From JAEUMW01 sp963734295 (GTDB taxonomy: Bacteria; Pseudomonadota; Gammaproteobacteria; Burkholderiales; JAEUMW01), in assembly GCA_963734295.1 (NCBI GenBank), contig CAVTGS010000027.1, forward strand, positions 124,001 to 188,000: 64,000 nt of DNA, given 5' to 3'. Under the pieces are notes generated by a model. It saw only the letters and a program-made list of their open reading frames with translations. It had not been told where the DNA came from and did no database searches. Of the stretch, positions 43,799-52,819 are shown in pieces; within the stretch, counting starts at the first letter, position 1, and the number at the start of each line of letters is the position of its first letter. A program made the translations under genes and the position numbers.

Positions 43799-45610
43799 AT
43801 GAGCGACATCACGATCGTCTTTGCGGTCGTCGTCGCGGCGCTCGCGCTTTTCATCTGGAACCGCATCCCGGCGGTGATCGTCGCGATCGGCGTGACGCTC
43901 GCGCTGTTCCTCACGGGCATCGTCTCCGGCGCCGAGGCGCTCGCCGGCTTTGGCGAACCGGTGGTCGTCCTGATCGCGGGGCTGTTCGTCATCGGCGCGG
44001 GGCTGGAAGCGGCCGGCGTGACGGCCTGGGCCGGCCAGCTCCTCGTGGAGCGCGCGGGCGGCAGCGAGACGCGCGCGTTCGTGCTCGTGTGCGCGCTCGC
44101 CGCGCTCGCCACCGCCACGATCAGCGTGAACGGCACGGTGGCTGCACTCATGCCCGTGGTGATCGTGGTCGCGCTGCGCCTCGGCATGCCGACCTCGCAG
44201 CTGCTGATCCCGCTGTGCTTCGCCTCGCACAGCGCGACGATGCTCACGCTGCTCGGCGCGCCGCTCAACGTGATCGCCTCCAACACCGCCGAGGACGCGG
44301 GCTACGGCGCGATCGGCTTCTTCGAGTTCGCGATCGCGGGCGTGCCGATCTTCGCGGGCGCGGTGCTGATCATGCTCGCGACCTACCGTCTTCTGCTGCC
44401 GAAGGTGAGCGGCGATGCACTGCCGGGGGACTTCAGCGCCCACGCGCAGACGCTCGTCGAGCAGTACCGACTCGAGGACGGCCTGCACGCCCTGCGCGTG
44501 CGCGCCTCTTCGCCTTACGTCGGCGAGCCGCGCGAAGCGGTCGATCTCAAGAAGTATCCCGGGTTGAGCCTGGTCGCGATCCAGGAGGGCGAAAGCGGTA
44601 AACCTTTCTCGCGTCCGACCATCGCCGAAGGCGACTTGATTCTGGTACGCGGCGAACGCGAGCCCCTCGGTCACCTGGCCACCGAACAGCATCTCGCGCT
44701 GCGCTCGGGGGACGAAGTGGGCAATGTGGCCGAGACGCTGTTCAACAAGGGCTCAGGGCTCGCCGAAGTAGTGATCCCGACGCGCTCCAAGCTCGTCGGT
44801 CAGACCGTGTTCCCGGGCATGTCGGCCCGCGACGGCGACCTGATGGTGCTCGCGGTGCAGCGCGCCGGCGCGGACCTCGGCGCCGCGCCGACCCAGCTCC
44901 AGGTCGGCGACCATCTCCTGCTGCAGGGCACCTGGCAGGCCCTCGACAAGCACCTCGCCGATCCGCAGGTGATCGTGGTCGACTCGCCCGAGGTGGTGCG
45001 CCGGCAGGCGGTGCCGCTCGGGCATCGCGCCTGGGAGGCGATTGCGGTACTCGCCGCGCTGATCGTGCTGCTCGCCGGCGGCTGGTTTCCCGCGGCGCTC
45101 GTCGCGGTGGCCTGCGCGGTCGCGCTCGTGCTGCTGCGCGTGCTCACCGTGCCCCAGGCCTATAAGGGCATCGACTGGAACACGTGCATCCTGATCGGCG
45201 GGATGATTCCGCTGTCCACCGCGATGCTCAACACCGGCGCGGCGCAGCTCATCGCCGACGGCCTGATCGCGGTGACCGGCGACCTCGGGCCGCGCGCGCT
45301 GCTCGCCGGGCTGTTCGTCGTCACGCTCGTGATGAGTCAGCTCATGAGCAACACCGCGGCCGCGCTCGTGATGCTGCCGATCGCGACCGTCGCCGGCCCC
45401 GAGATGGGGGTCTCGTCGATGCCGGCGATCTTCGCCGTGACGATCGGCGCGCACGCTGCGGTGCTCACCCCGATCGCAACGCCGGTGAACCTCATGGTCA
45501 TGGGTCCGGGGGGCTACAAGTTCGGCGATTACTGGAAGTTCGGCCTGCCGCTGGCCGCGTGGTCGCTCCTCGTCGTGCTCTTCGTGGTGCCGCTCTACTG
45601 GCGGTTCTGA
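43799..45610 (+). CDS. SLC13 family permease with two RCK_C domains, copy 2
   Basis: 603 residues and the closest relative of copy 1; the two share long runs such as TATISVNGTVAAL, LGAPLNVIAS and VLTVPQAYKGIDWNTCIL. The same arrangement is seen: membrane half, two RCK_C domains, membrane half ending LFVVPLYWRF. Starts at ATG 43799, 86 bp after the ATPase stop. The copies bracket the ATPase gene, consistent with duplication of a permease unit. A 20-codon fragment of an exchanger gene lies just downstream. Confidence 0.88.
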   Translation: MSDITIVFAVVVAALALFIWNRIPAVIVAIGVTLALFLTGIVSGAEALAGFGEPVVVLIAGLFVIGAGLEAAGVTAWAGQLLVERAGGSETRAFVLVCALAALATATISVNGTVAALMPVVIVVALRLGMPTSQLLIPLCFASHSATMLTLLGAPLNVIASNTAEDAGYGAIGFFEFAIAGVPIFAGAVLIMLATYRLLLPKVSGDALPGDFSAHAQTLVEQYRLEDGLHALRVRASSPYVGEPREAVDLKKYPGLSLVAIQEGESGKPFSRPTIAEGDLILVRGEREPLGHLATEQHLALRSGDEVGNVAETLFNKGSGLAEVVIPTRSKLVGQTVFPGMSARDGDLMVLAVQRAGADLGAAPTQLQVGDHLLLQGTWQALDKHLADPQVIVVDSPEVVRRQAVPLGHRAWEAIAVLAALIVLLAGGWFPAALVAVACAVALVLLRVLTVPQAYKGIDWNTCILIGGMIPLSTAMLNTGAAQLIADGLIAVTGDLGPRALLAGLFVVTLVMSQLMSNTAAALVMLPIATVAGPEMGVSSMPAIFAVTIGAHAAVLTPIATPVNLMVMGPGGYKFGDYWKFGLPLAAWSLLVVLFVVPLYWRF

Positions 45611-45658
45611 GGCCGGCATCGACGGATGAGCGACATCGGCTGCGGGCGGTATAATCTG

Positions 45659-45721
45659 ATGCACAGCGGGGTGCGACTCGTGTTGTTCGCGGCCTTCCTG
45701 TTCCTCACGGTACTGCCTTGA
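45659..45721 (+). pseudogene. C-terminal fragment of a cation/proton exchanger gene
   Basis: The 20 codons read MHSGVRLVLFAAFLFLTVLP followed by TGA. The intact exchanger at 46868-47936 ends MMQGAVQLVLFAAFLFLTVVP, closely matching in codons as well as residues. This is the tail of a lost second exchanger copy, not a gene of its own. Confidence 0.6.
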
Positions 45722-45752
45722 CGCCGGAAGCCAACCCAACGGAGAAGCCAGC

Positions 45753-46871
45753 TTGCTTTACGTCGACATCCCTCATCGCTCCGAGATCGAGCAGTTGATC
45801 GCATACCGCGGACCCGCGTGCATGTCGCTCTACCTGCCGACGACGCCGGTTACCCAGGACGCCCAGGCGGATCGAATTGCCTTGAAGAATCTCGCGAAGA
45901 CCGGGCTCGACCAGTTGCGCGCCGCCGAGGTGGACAAGCGCGACCTGTGGCCGATCGAGGAAGAGATCGACGATCTCGTCGAAGACGACGAGTTCTGGCG
46001 GTTTCAGGCGCGGAGCCTGGCGGTGTTCGTCACGCCCGAGCGTATCGTGACGTTCCGGCTTCCCAACACCCTCACCGCGATGGTCGAGGTATCCGATCGC
46101 TTCCACCTGAAGCCGCTCCTGCGCAGCGTCACCTGGCCGCAGACTGCCTACGTCCTCGCGCTTTCGCAGAATGGGGTGCGCGTGGTCGAGGTCTCGGGCG
46201 ACCTGCCGGCCGTCACCGTCAAGGTCGAGGGCATGCCCACGGACGCCGCCAGCGCGGTCGGCAAGGCGTCGATCCTCGGTCGATCGCCGAGCGGTCGCCT
46301 GCAGGGATCGGAAGGCCAGAAGGTGCGCCTGCGACAGTATGCGCGGCAGGTCGATCATGCCTTGCGCGGCTTGATCCACGGGCGGGAGACCCCGCTCATC
46401 CTTGCGGTCCATCCGCCGCTGGAATCGATTTACCGCTCCGTGAACACGTACCCACACCTGGTCGCCCAGAGCATCGGCGGCAACTCCGAAACCACGAGCG
46501 ACGCCGACCTCGCCGCAGCGGCGCGGGAGATCCTCGATGCCCTCCATCGTGCCGAGCTCGAGGCGTTACATACGCTCTTCGAGGTCCGCTCGAAAGCGGG
46601 ACGCGCGACGACCGACATCGCGCAGGCCGCCCGCGCGGCAACCTTCGGCGCGATCGACACGCTGCTGGTCGATATCGACGAAGTCATTCCCGGCACCGTC
46701 GGCGACGACGGCAGCATCACGCTCCAGGACGGTCCCTGCGCGGTGAGCTACGGGGTCGTCGACGAGATCGCGGGCCGTGCCTTCACGTCCGGTGCGCGGG
46801 TCCTCGGCGTGCGCCGTGCGGACATCCCCGGCGGCGCGAGCCTCGCCGCGATTTTGCGTTACGCGTTCTGA
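45753..46871 (+). CDS. baeRF-like protein (bacterial archaeo-eukaryotic release factor family)
   Basis: 372 residues; TTG start with GGAG at 45741-45744. The N-terminus (YVDIPHRSEIEQLIAYRGPA, CMSLYLPTTPVTQDAQADRI) and the middle (LALSQNGVRVVEVSGDLPAV) match the baeRF family, predicted from comparative studies to relate to ribosome hibernation or translation rescue in stress. The C-terminal part (ATFGAIDTLLVDIDEVIPGT, DEIAGRAFTSGARVLGVRRA) resembles an eRF1/L7Ae-like domain. The stop codon overlaps the exchanger frame, so the two are probably coupled. A precise role is not known. Confidence 0.75.
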   Translation: MLYVDIPHRSEIEQLIAYRGPACMSLYLPTTPVTQDAQADRIALKNLAKTGLDQLRAAEVDKRDLWPIEEEIDDLVEDDEFWRFQARSLAVFVTPERIVTFRLPNTLTAMVEVSDRFHLKPLLRSVTWPQTAYVLALSQNGVRVVEVSGDLPAVTVKVEGMPTDAASAVGKASILGRSPSGRLQGSEGQKVRLRQYARQVDHALRGLIHGRETPLILAVHPPLESIYRSVNTYPHLVAQSIGGNSETTSDADLAAAAREILDALHRAELEALHTLFEVRSKAGRATTDIAQAARAATFGAIDTLLVDIDEVIPGTVGDDGSITLQDGPCAVSYGVVDEIAGRAFTSGARVLGVRRADIPGGASLAAILRYAF

Positions 46872-47936
46872 AACACTGGCCGCTTTTTGTCCCGATCGCC
46901 GCGGCGCTGCTGCTCGGCGTCGCGCTGGTCGCGCCGTTCAGCGCGCCGCTCGGGGCGCTGTGCGCAATTGGCCTCATCGGCGCGGTCACCGCGGCGGTGC
47001 ATCACGCGGAGGTCGTCGCGCACCGCGTCGGCGAGCCCTTCGGGACGCTGGTGCTCGCACTCGCGATTACGGCGATCGAGGTGTCGCTGATTGTCTCGGT
47101 GATGCTCGCCGGGGGACCGGACGCCGCCACGCTCGCGCGCGACACGCTGTACGCGACGGTCATGATCATCGGCACCGGCGTGATCGGCCTGTGCGTGCTG
47201 CTCGGCGCGCTGCGTCACGGCGAGCTGGAGTTCCACGCCCAGGGCGCCGGCCCCGCGCTGTCGGCGCTCACCACCCTCGCCACGCTCGTCCTGATCATGC
47301 CGGTGTTCACGGTAAGCGCGGGGTATGCGCAGTACAGCACGTCGCAGCTCGCCTTCGTGGCCGCCAGCTCGTTCGCGGTCTGGTTGGTGTTCGTGTTCTT
47401 TCAGACGGTGCGCCATCGCGACTTCTTCCTGCCCAAGATCCGGGCGGGGGACGCCTTCGAGCACGCCCCGCCGCCGACCACCCACGAGGCCTGGGCGAGC
47501 TTCGGACTGCTCCTCGTTTCGCTCGTCGGCGTGGTGGGCCTCGCCAAGGTGCTGTCGCCGACAATCGAAGCCGACGGTGCGGTCGGCCGGCCTGCCTCGG
47601 GCGGTCATCGGCGTGGTGATCGCACTCCTCGTGCTCATGCCCGAGACGGTCGCGGCGGTCCGCGCGGCGCTCGCCAATCGTCTCCAGACCAGCCTCAACC
47701 TGGCGCTCGGCTCGGCGCTGGCAACGATCGGGCTCACGACCCCGATCGTCGTGGCGATCTGCCTCGCGTTCGACTTGCCGCTCGTGCTCGGCATCGAACC
47801 GAAGGACATCGTGCTGCTCGTGCTGACCCTCGTGGTCGGCATCGTCGGCGTCGGCTCGGGTCGGGCCAACATGATGCAGGGCGCGGTGCAACTGGTGCTT
47901 TTCGCGGCGTTCCTGTTCCTCACGGTGGTGCCGTGA
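46868..47936 (+). CDS. chaA: Cation/proton exchanger, ChaA/Cax family, with one frameshift and unclear start
   Basis: About 355 residues after removing one base near 47590. HHAEVVAHRVGEPFGTLVLA and the second repeat ANRLQTSLNLALGSALATIG are the two cation-binding alpha repeats of Ca2+/H+ exchangers; the former has the acidic residue in AITAIEVSLIVSVML. Eleven-helix pattern. No ATG/GTG/TTG lies at the expected beginning; the frame enters from within baeRF, with CTG 46868 the nearest candidate, so the start may also be affected by an indel. It exports Ca2+, Na+ or K+ in exchange for protons. A tail fragment of a second copy lies upstream at 45659. Confidence 0.82.
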
Positions 47937-47972
47937 GATTTTGCAACCCTTCGATGATCCGGCAATAACACG

Positions 47973-48829
47973 ATGTTCGACGAACCAGAAGCACGGCAGT
48001 GGTCTTTTCGCTTCCCCCATCTTCCGCCCGTGCGGCGGCGTCCCGGCCTGCTGCACACGGCACGCGCGGCGCTGCTCCTCGTGCTGCTCTCGCTGGTGGT
48101 CGGCTGCGCACAGCCCACGCTTCGCCGCGACTGGTCGGGTTACGATGGACCGGGTGCGGCGGCGTTTCGCGCCGAAAAGGTCCCGACCCCGAATCTCCCT
48201 GATCCGCTCGAGCCGGTGAATCGCGGCTTCTGGGGCCTCAACCACATCTTCATCGTCGGCATCGCCGAGCCGGTGGGCGTGATTTATCGTGCGCTGATTC
48301 CGCCTTTCGTGCGCGATCGCATCAGCGACTTCGCGGCGAATCTGATTTTCCCGCGTAATTTGCTTGCAAACGTGGTCCAGGGACGTTGGGACGGTGCGGG
48401 CCGCGAGACGCAGCGCTTCGCCATCAACACGACGGTCGGAATCGCGGGCTTATGGGATCCGGCGACCAAGTGGTTCGGCATTCAGCCGGCGCTGCAGGAC
48501 TTCGGGCAGGTGTTTGCGCGCTGGGGCTGGCAGCCTGCGACCTATGTGGTGCTGCCGGTGGCGGGCCCGAGTTCGACCCGCGACACGGTGGGCCTCGCTC
48601 CGGACACGGCGCTCGATCCGGCGACCTATTTCTTCCCGGCTGGTCCCGCTCTCGATCTACAACGATCTGGTCGATTCGATCGACGACTACCGCCGCCGGG
48701 AGCGAAGCAGCGCCGACTTCTACGATGAAGCCCGCCTGGTGTCGACCCTCGCGCGCGACGCGCGCATCGAAGAGCCCGAACCGGTGAGCAAGCCAGGCGA
48801 CCAGCACCGCGGCGACACAGACCCTGCAG
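47973..48829 (+). CDS. mlaA: MlaA family lipoprotein (phospholipid trafficking), with one frameshift
   Basis: A signal sequence and lipobox LSLVVGC are followed by the MlaA core: LPDPLEPVNRGFWGLNHIFI, FAANLIFPRNLLANVVQGRW, FAINTTVGIAGLWDPATKWF and DFGQVFARWGWQPATYVVLP. One extra C near 48645 breaks the frame in ATYFFPAGP; with it removed LSIYNDLVDSIDDYRRRE continues. MlaA in the outer membrane returns misplaced phospholipid to the inner membrane. The corrected frame shows no stop before the hydrolase segment that follows, so the end given here is arbitrary and a fusion is possible. Confidence 0.82.
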
Positions 48830-50050
48830 GTGGTGTTCCTGACGCCCCGCGATCCCGACTTCGCCGGGCAGCTCGAAACGGGCGAGGTGCCGATGCCGGT
48901 CGTGCGCCGCAATCTGCCCTACTCGTACCGGATGCAGCCGGGACGCGCGCCGATGGTGTTCCTGGTGCCGGGCTTGAGTGCGCATCGCCTCGGCAACTCG
49001 ACCCTGGCGCTGGCCGAGATGGCCTATGCGCGCGGCTTCTCGGTGGCGATCGTGAGCAGCACGCTCAACTTCGAGTTCATCGAGCGCGGCAGCAGCGTGC
49101 CGGTGCCCGGTCACGCCCCGGTCGATGCGCACGACGTCCACGTCGCCCTCGACGGTATCGCGCGCGACCTCAACACGCAGTATCCGGACCGCATCGCCGA
49201 GCACGTCTACATGGGCTATTCGCTCGGCGCCTTCCACGGTTTCTACATCGCCGCCGCGGAGCAGAACCCGAACAATACGCTGGTGCGCTTCGACCGTTAC
49301 GTGCTGCTCGACCCGCCGGTGCGGCTGGTCTATGGAATGGAGCGCCTCGACGCATTCAGCAACGTCCTGCTGCCGCTGCCCCCGGCCGAGCGCGAGGCCG
49401 AGATCCGCCGTATCCTGCTGCAGGCGGTGTGGGTCGGCGCGAAGTTGCAAACGACGCCCAACCGCGGCGCCTACTCGCGCGTCGACGCGATCGATATCAG
49501 GCACTCGACGCTCGAGCCCGAGGTCGAGATGCCGTTCACCAACGAGGAGGCGGAGTACCTGATCGGGCTCGCCTTCCGGCGCGCGCTGCAGTCGATATTG
49601 TGGACGAGCCAGCAGCGCGAGGACCTGGGCGTGCTGTTGACCGAGCGCCGCCCGCTGCAGCGTCTGCCCGCGTACAAGGAGATCGGCGACTATTCCTTCA
49701 CCATGTACATGTACGCGTTCGTGCTGCCCTATCAACGCGACCGCCTCCGCACCGTCGCCTCGGCGGAGGAGCTGTTAGCGCAGAACGACCTGCGCTGGAT
49801 CGCCGAACCGCTGCGCGGCAACCCTAAGCTGCGCGTGTTCGCGAACAAGAACGACTTTCTCACGAGCGACGAGGACGTCGCGTGGTTGACCGCGCAAGTG
49901 GGCACGGAGCGCACGCGCTTCTTCCCCACCGGCGGGCACGTCGGCAACCTCTATCGGCCCGAGGTGCAGGCCGAGGTGATGGGCTCGCTCGAGGACCTGC
50001 AACCGAAACCGGAGAGCGACGGCGCGCGGCCACAACCGCTGCCGCAGTAG
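48830..50050 (+). CDS. Alpha/beta-hydrolase-like protein, possibly fused to MlaA
   Basis: 407 residues from GTG 48830, but that start has no ribosome-binding site and the frame is open from 48788. APMVFLVPGLSAHRLGNSTL, then VYMGYSLGAFHGFYIAAAEQ with the nucleophile elbow GYSLGA, then NKNDFLTSDEDVAWL (acid) and FPTGGHVGNLYRPE (His) give a plausible catalytic triad. If one more base is removed between 48787 and 48829 the MlaA frame reads straight into it, giving a 691-residue fusion. A periplasmic lipase or phospholipase role beside MlaA is an attractive inference. A piece of this gene recurs at 58.26 kb. Confidence 0.72.
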   Translation: MVFLTPRDPDFAGQLETGEVPMPVVRRNLPYSYRMQPGRAPMVFLVPGLSAHRLGNSTLALAEMAYARGFSVAIVSSTLNFEFIERGSSVPVPGHAPVDAHDVHVALDGIARDLNTQYPDRIAEHVYMGYSLGAFHGFYIAAAEQNPNNTLVRFDRYVLLDPPVRLVYGMERLDAFSNVLLPLPPAEREAEIRRILLQAVWVGAKLQTTPNRGAYSRVDAIDIRHSTLEPEVEMPFTNEEAEYLIGLAFRRALQSILWTSQQREDLGVLLTERRPLQRLPAYKEIGDYSFTMYMYAFVLPYQRDRLRTVASAEELLAQNDLRWIAEPLRGNPKLRVFANKNDFLTSDEDVAWLTAQVGTERTRFFPTGGHVGNLYRPEVQAEVMGSLEDLQPKPESDGARPQPLPQ

Positions 50051-50065
50051 CGGCTAGCAGGCGGG

Positions 50066-51966
50066 TCAATGCGTGCGCAGGATCCGCCGCAGCTCCAGGA
50101 TCGACGCGGGCGTCTCCTGGACGCTGTGCCATGACTCGATCACCTTCTCCGACGCGGCGCCGGGCAGATGCGCGCTGCGAAAGGGGACGACGCCGTCGTT
50201 GGAGTCCTCGAGCGGGCGATTGGGCGTGTTGTTCGCGATGATCGAGTGGTACTGCACGTCCGCCGAGATCGGCATCGTGTCCGCGAGACGCAGGAACAGG
50301 CTCTGGTCGCTCAGGTTTTCGATGCTGTTCGGCACGCGCAGCGTCGCGGCGCCGGGCTCATCGGCCCCGATCGCCGCCAAGCTCCGGTTGAGGTCGGTGA
50401 GGGTGTCGAGGAGGTCGTAGGGCAGCAGTACCAGTCCCGCTGCCCACCGCGAGAGGCGGCGGTCTGCGAACGAAGTGCCGCGATGGGGTGCGGCAATGAA
50501 CACGGCGCGCGTGACCTGGGGCATGGGTTCGAACGCGAGATACGGGCCGAACTCGGCGAGCACCGTTTCGAGCGGCTCGCCGTCGAGCCCCGTTTCCTCG
50601 ATGAACGCAGGCTTCGAGGCGATCGCCGGACGACGACACCAGCAGCCGCGCCAGCACGCCGCCCATGCTGTGCCCCACGAGCACGATCTCACTCGAGGCC
50701 GCGGCTGTCCCGTTCGGGTCGAAGTACTCCAGCGTGTGTTCGATGGCGGCGCGGATGTTCCGGCGGTTGAACGGCGATCGGCGCGTTGGTGGGGTACACC
50801 AGCTGCCACACCTGAAAGCGCTCGCGCAACGCCTCGTCGCCGAGTATCTCGTTGGCGACGTTGAGCCACGCTTCGGGACTGCTGGCAAGTCCGTGCAGCG
50901 TGATCAGGACGTGGCGATCGGGGTCGTAAGGCTGCATCAGGTAGACGTGTGGTGCCGCCACGCCGCCGGTGCGCCCGAGCACGCCCCTGAGCGCCCGACG
51001 CGAGAAGCCTGATTGCGCGAGCCACAGCGCATAGCCTGCGGTGAAGTTGGCGGCGAGCGGCACCTTCGTGCCGGCGATCTCCACCGTTTCGTAACGATAG
51101 GGGTCGAAGGCGACGAGATCGATGTCGTACGTGCGCAGGACTTCGTCCACGGTGTTGCCGCGAAAGCGGATGATGGCCGTGATCGTCGGAACTTCCATCT
51201 CGGTGAAGGGCTGGGCAGGGTCGCTGCTGGTCGTCCGGTTCGAGCACGGCCACCATCTCGGCGCCGAAACCGTCGCGCCGGTAGACGTTTCGCAGCCCCG
51301 TGAAGCGCAGCGACGACGCGGCGACCAGTTCCTTCGGCAATCGGCGTTGGCCGGGGGCGCGTCCGTCCTCGATGCTCAGGTGGATCCGCCACGCGACCTT
51401 CGGTCAGCAGTGCCGGGCTGACCGGCGGCCTGCCCTGATAGCGGGGGAAGATGAGCTCGATGGCTTTCTTCACCGCAATGTTGTAGTAATCGAGCACGTG
51501 CATCTGCCGCTCCTCGAAGGCTCGCGCGGGGGGCGGCCGCGGGCGGTGAAGAAGAGGTAGGCGTAGGCGTGTCGCGCCGTCTCCAGGTAGGCGTTCCGGA
51601 TCGCGTCGGGGTGCGCCTGATCCGTTCCCGCCCGCGTGAGACGCAATGCTCTCTGGAGCCAGAGCTCCGCGAGTGCCGACAGCCTCTGCTCGTCGGCGAT
51701 CAGCGCCGAGCCCACGATCGCATCCCGGCAGCCGCGCGGCATCGAGCTCGCAGGACGACGCGTCGACGCCGAGCGCGCGCAGGGTGTCGACGGTCTGCCT
51801 GCTCAATCTTCCGGTGCTGAGGATATCGCTGCGGTTGCCGGCGACGTAGTCCCTGCGTCTCGATCGACGAGACCGTGATGCCGGCGCAGCCCGACAGCGC
51901 GGCGAGCAGGGCCATCCACCAGACGGCGCGCGCGGGGCGCAGGCGTGATCTTTCCCTGCAACTCAT
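50066..51966 (-). CDS. Esterase/lipase-like lipoprotein, with about seven frame changes
   Basis: Starting at ATG 51966 (MSCRERSRLRPARAVWWMAL, lipobox LAALSGC) the conserved segments lie in successive frames: RQTVDTLRALGVDASSCELD; SALAELWLQRALRLTRAGTD; MHVLDYYNIAVKKAIELIFP; LVAASSLRFTGLRNVYRRDG; VLITLHGLASSPEAWLNVAN; IVLVGHSMGGVLARLLVSSS; AVFIAAPHRGTSFADRRLSR. GHSMGG is the lipase nucleophile elbow. Six one-base insertions and one deletion, if cured, give 631 residues. Either heavy sequence error or a decaying gene. It converges on the MlaA/hydrolase gene. Product would be a lipid-anchored serine esterase of unknown substrate. Confidence 0.7.
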
Positions 51967-52214
51967 GCGGAAATCTTCCTTACGGTCGGGCGACAAGAGA
52001 TGGAATACCTTGAGAGTCGGGAAGTGAAGCGATGTGGCGCGAGAGTATGCATGGCCGGTTCGCAATCTGACAATCGCCGGCGTCATGACCGTATCGGGAG
52101 CGAGGTTGCAGAGGTCGGCATATGGCGTTACGCTCCATAGACAGTCACGGAACATCGGTATAGCGGGTCCTGACTGCCTCCGCAGTTTCCCACACCTCGA
52201 CAAGAAAGGATCCC

Positions 52215-52806
52215 ATGGACTCAGGTCGAAGCAAGAGCTGGCTCGGTGCAGGCGTGTGCGTGCTCTTCCTGCTCGGCTGCGCGGCGCCGAGCCGCGCCGA
52301 AAAAGGAAACGGCCGCGCCCTCGGCCGCGCGTCCTGCGCTCACCCTCCAGGACGTCGATGCCGCCCAGCAGGCCTGGTGCGATGCGCTACTCAGCATCGC
52401 GAAGGCGCACGCGGAAGGCCGCGACTACAAGTCGATCGCCTCGGCGGTGCTGTCGAACAACTACAACTACGACTACAGCATCGTGCTTTTCAACCCCACG
52501 CTCACGTTCGGTGAGCAGACCTTCCGGATGGACCGCGAGGGCGCGGCAGCCTACTTTATCGGCGGCAATCCAAAGTACCCGAACGACAGCGGGTTCGCAC
52601 TCAAACCGTGGGTCGGCTGCCGGTACACGAACGCCGGGGTGCTGATCGACGGGGACTTCGCCGCGACCATGGGCAACGTCTACCTCACCGATGCCAAGGG
52701 CAACGTGACGATGGTGGACAAGCTCTTCGCGTTCCGACGCGGCGGCGATGGCAAGCTCAGGATCGTCGTGCACAAGTCGTCGCTGCCGAACCCGATTCCG
52801 AAGTGA
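52215..52806 (+). CDS. Lipoprotein with SnoaL/NTF2-like domain, with one frameshift in an A run
   Basis: ATG 52215 follows AAAGGA. Signal and lipobox VLFLLGC give way to a frame break in the run of five A near 52302-52306; removing one A gives 196 residues. The mature part (VDAAQQAWCDALLSIAKAHA, NYNYDYSIVLFNPTLTFGEQ, AAAYFIGGNPKYPNDSGFAL, GVLIDGDFAATMGNVYLTDA) is like small NTF2/SnoaL-type proteins sometimes labelled phosphoribosyl-AMP cyclohydrolase, a label I would not trust. Ligand unknown. It ends 13 bp before SLC13 copy 3, so they may be co-transcribed. Confidence 0.72.
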
Positions 52807-52819
52807 TCGAGGCGGTGAC

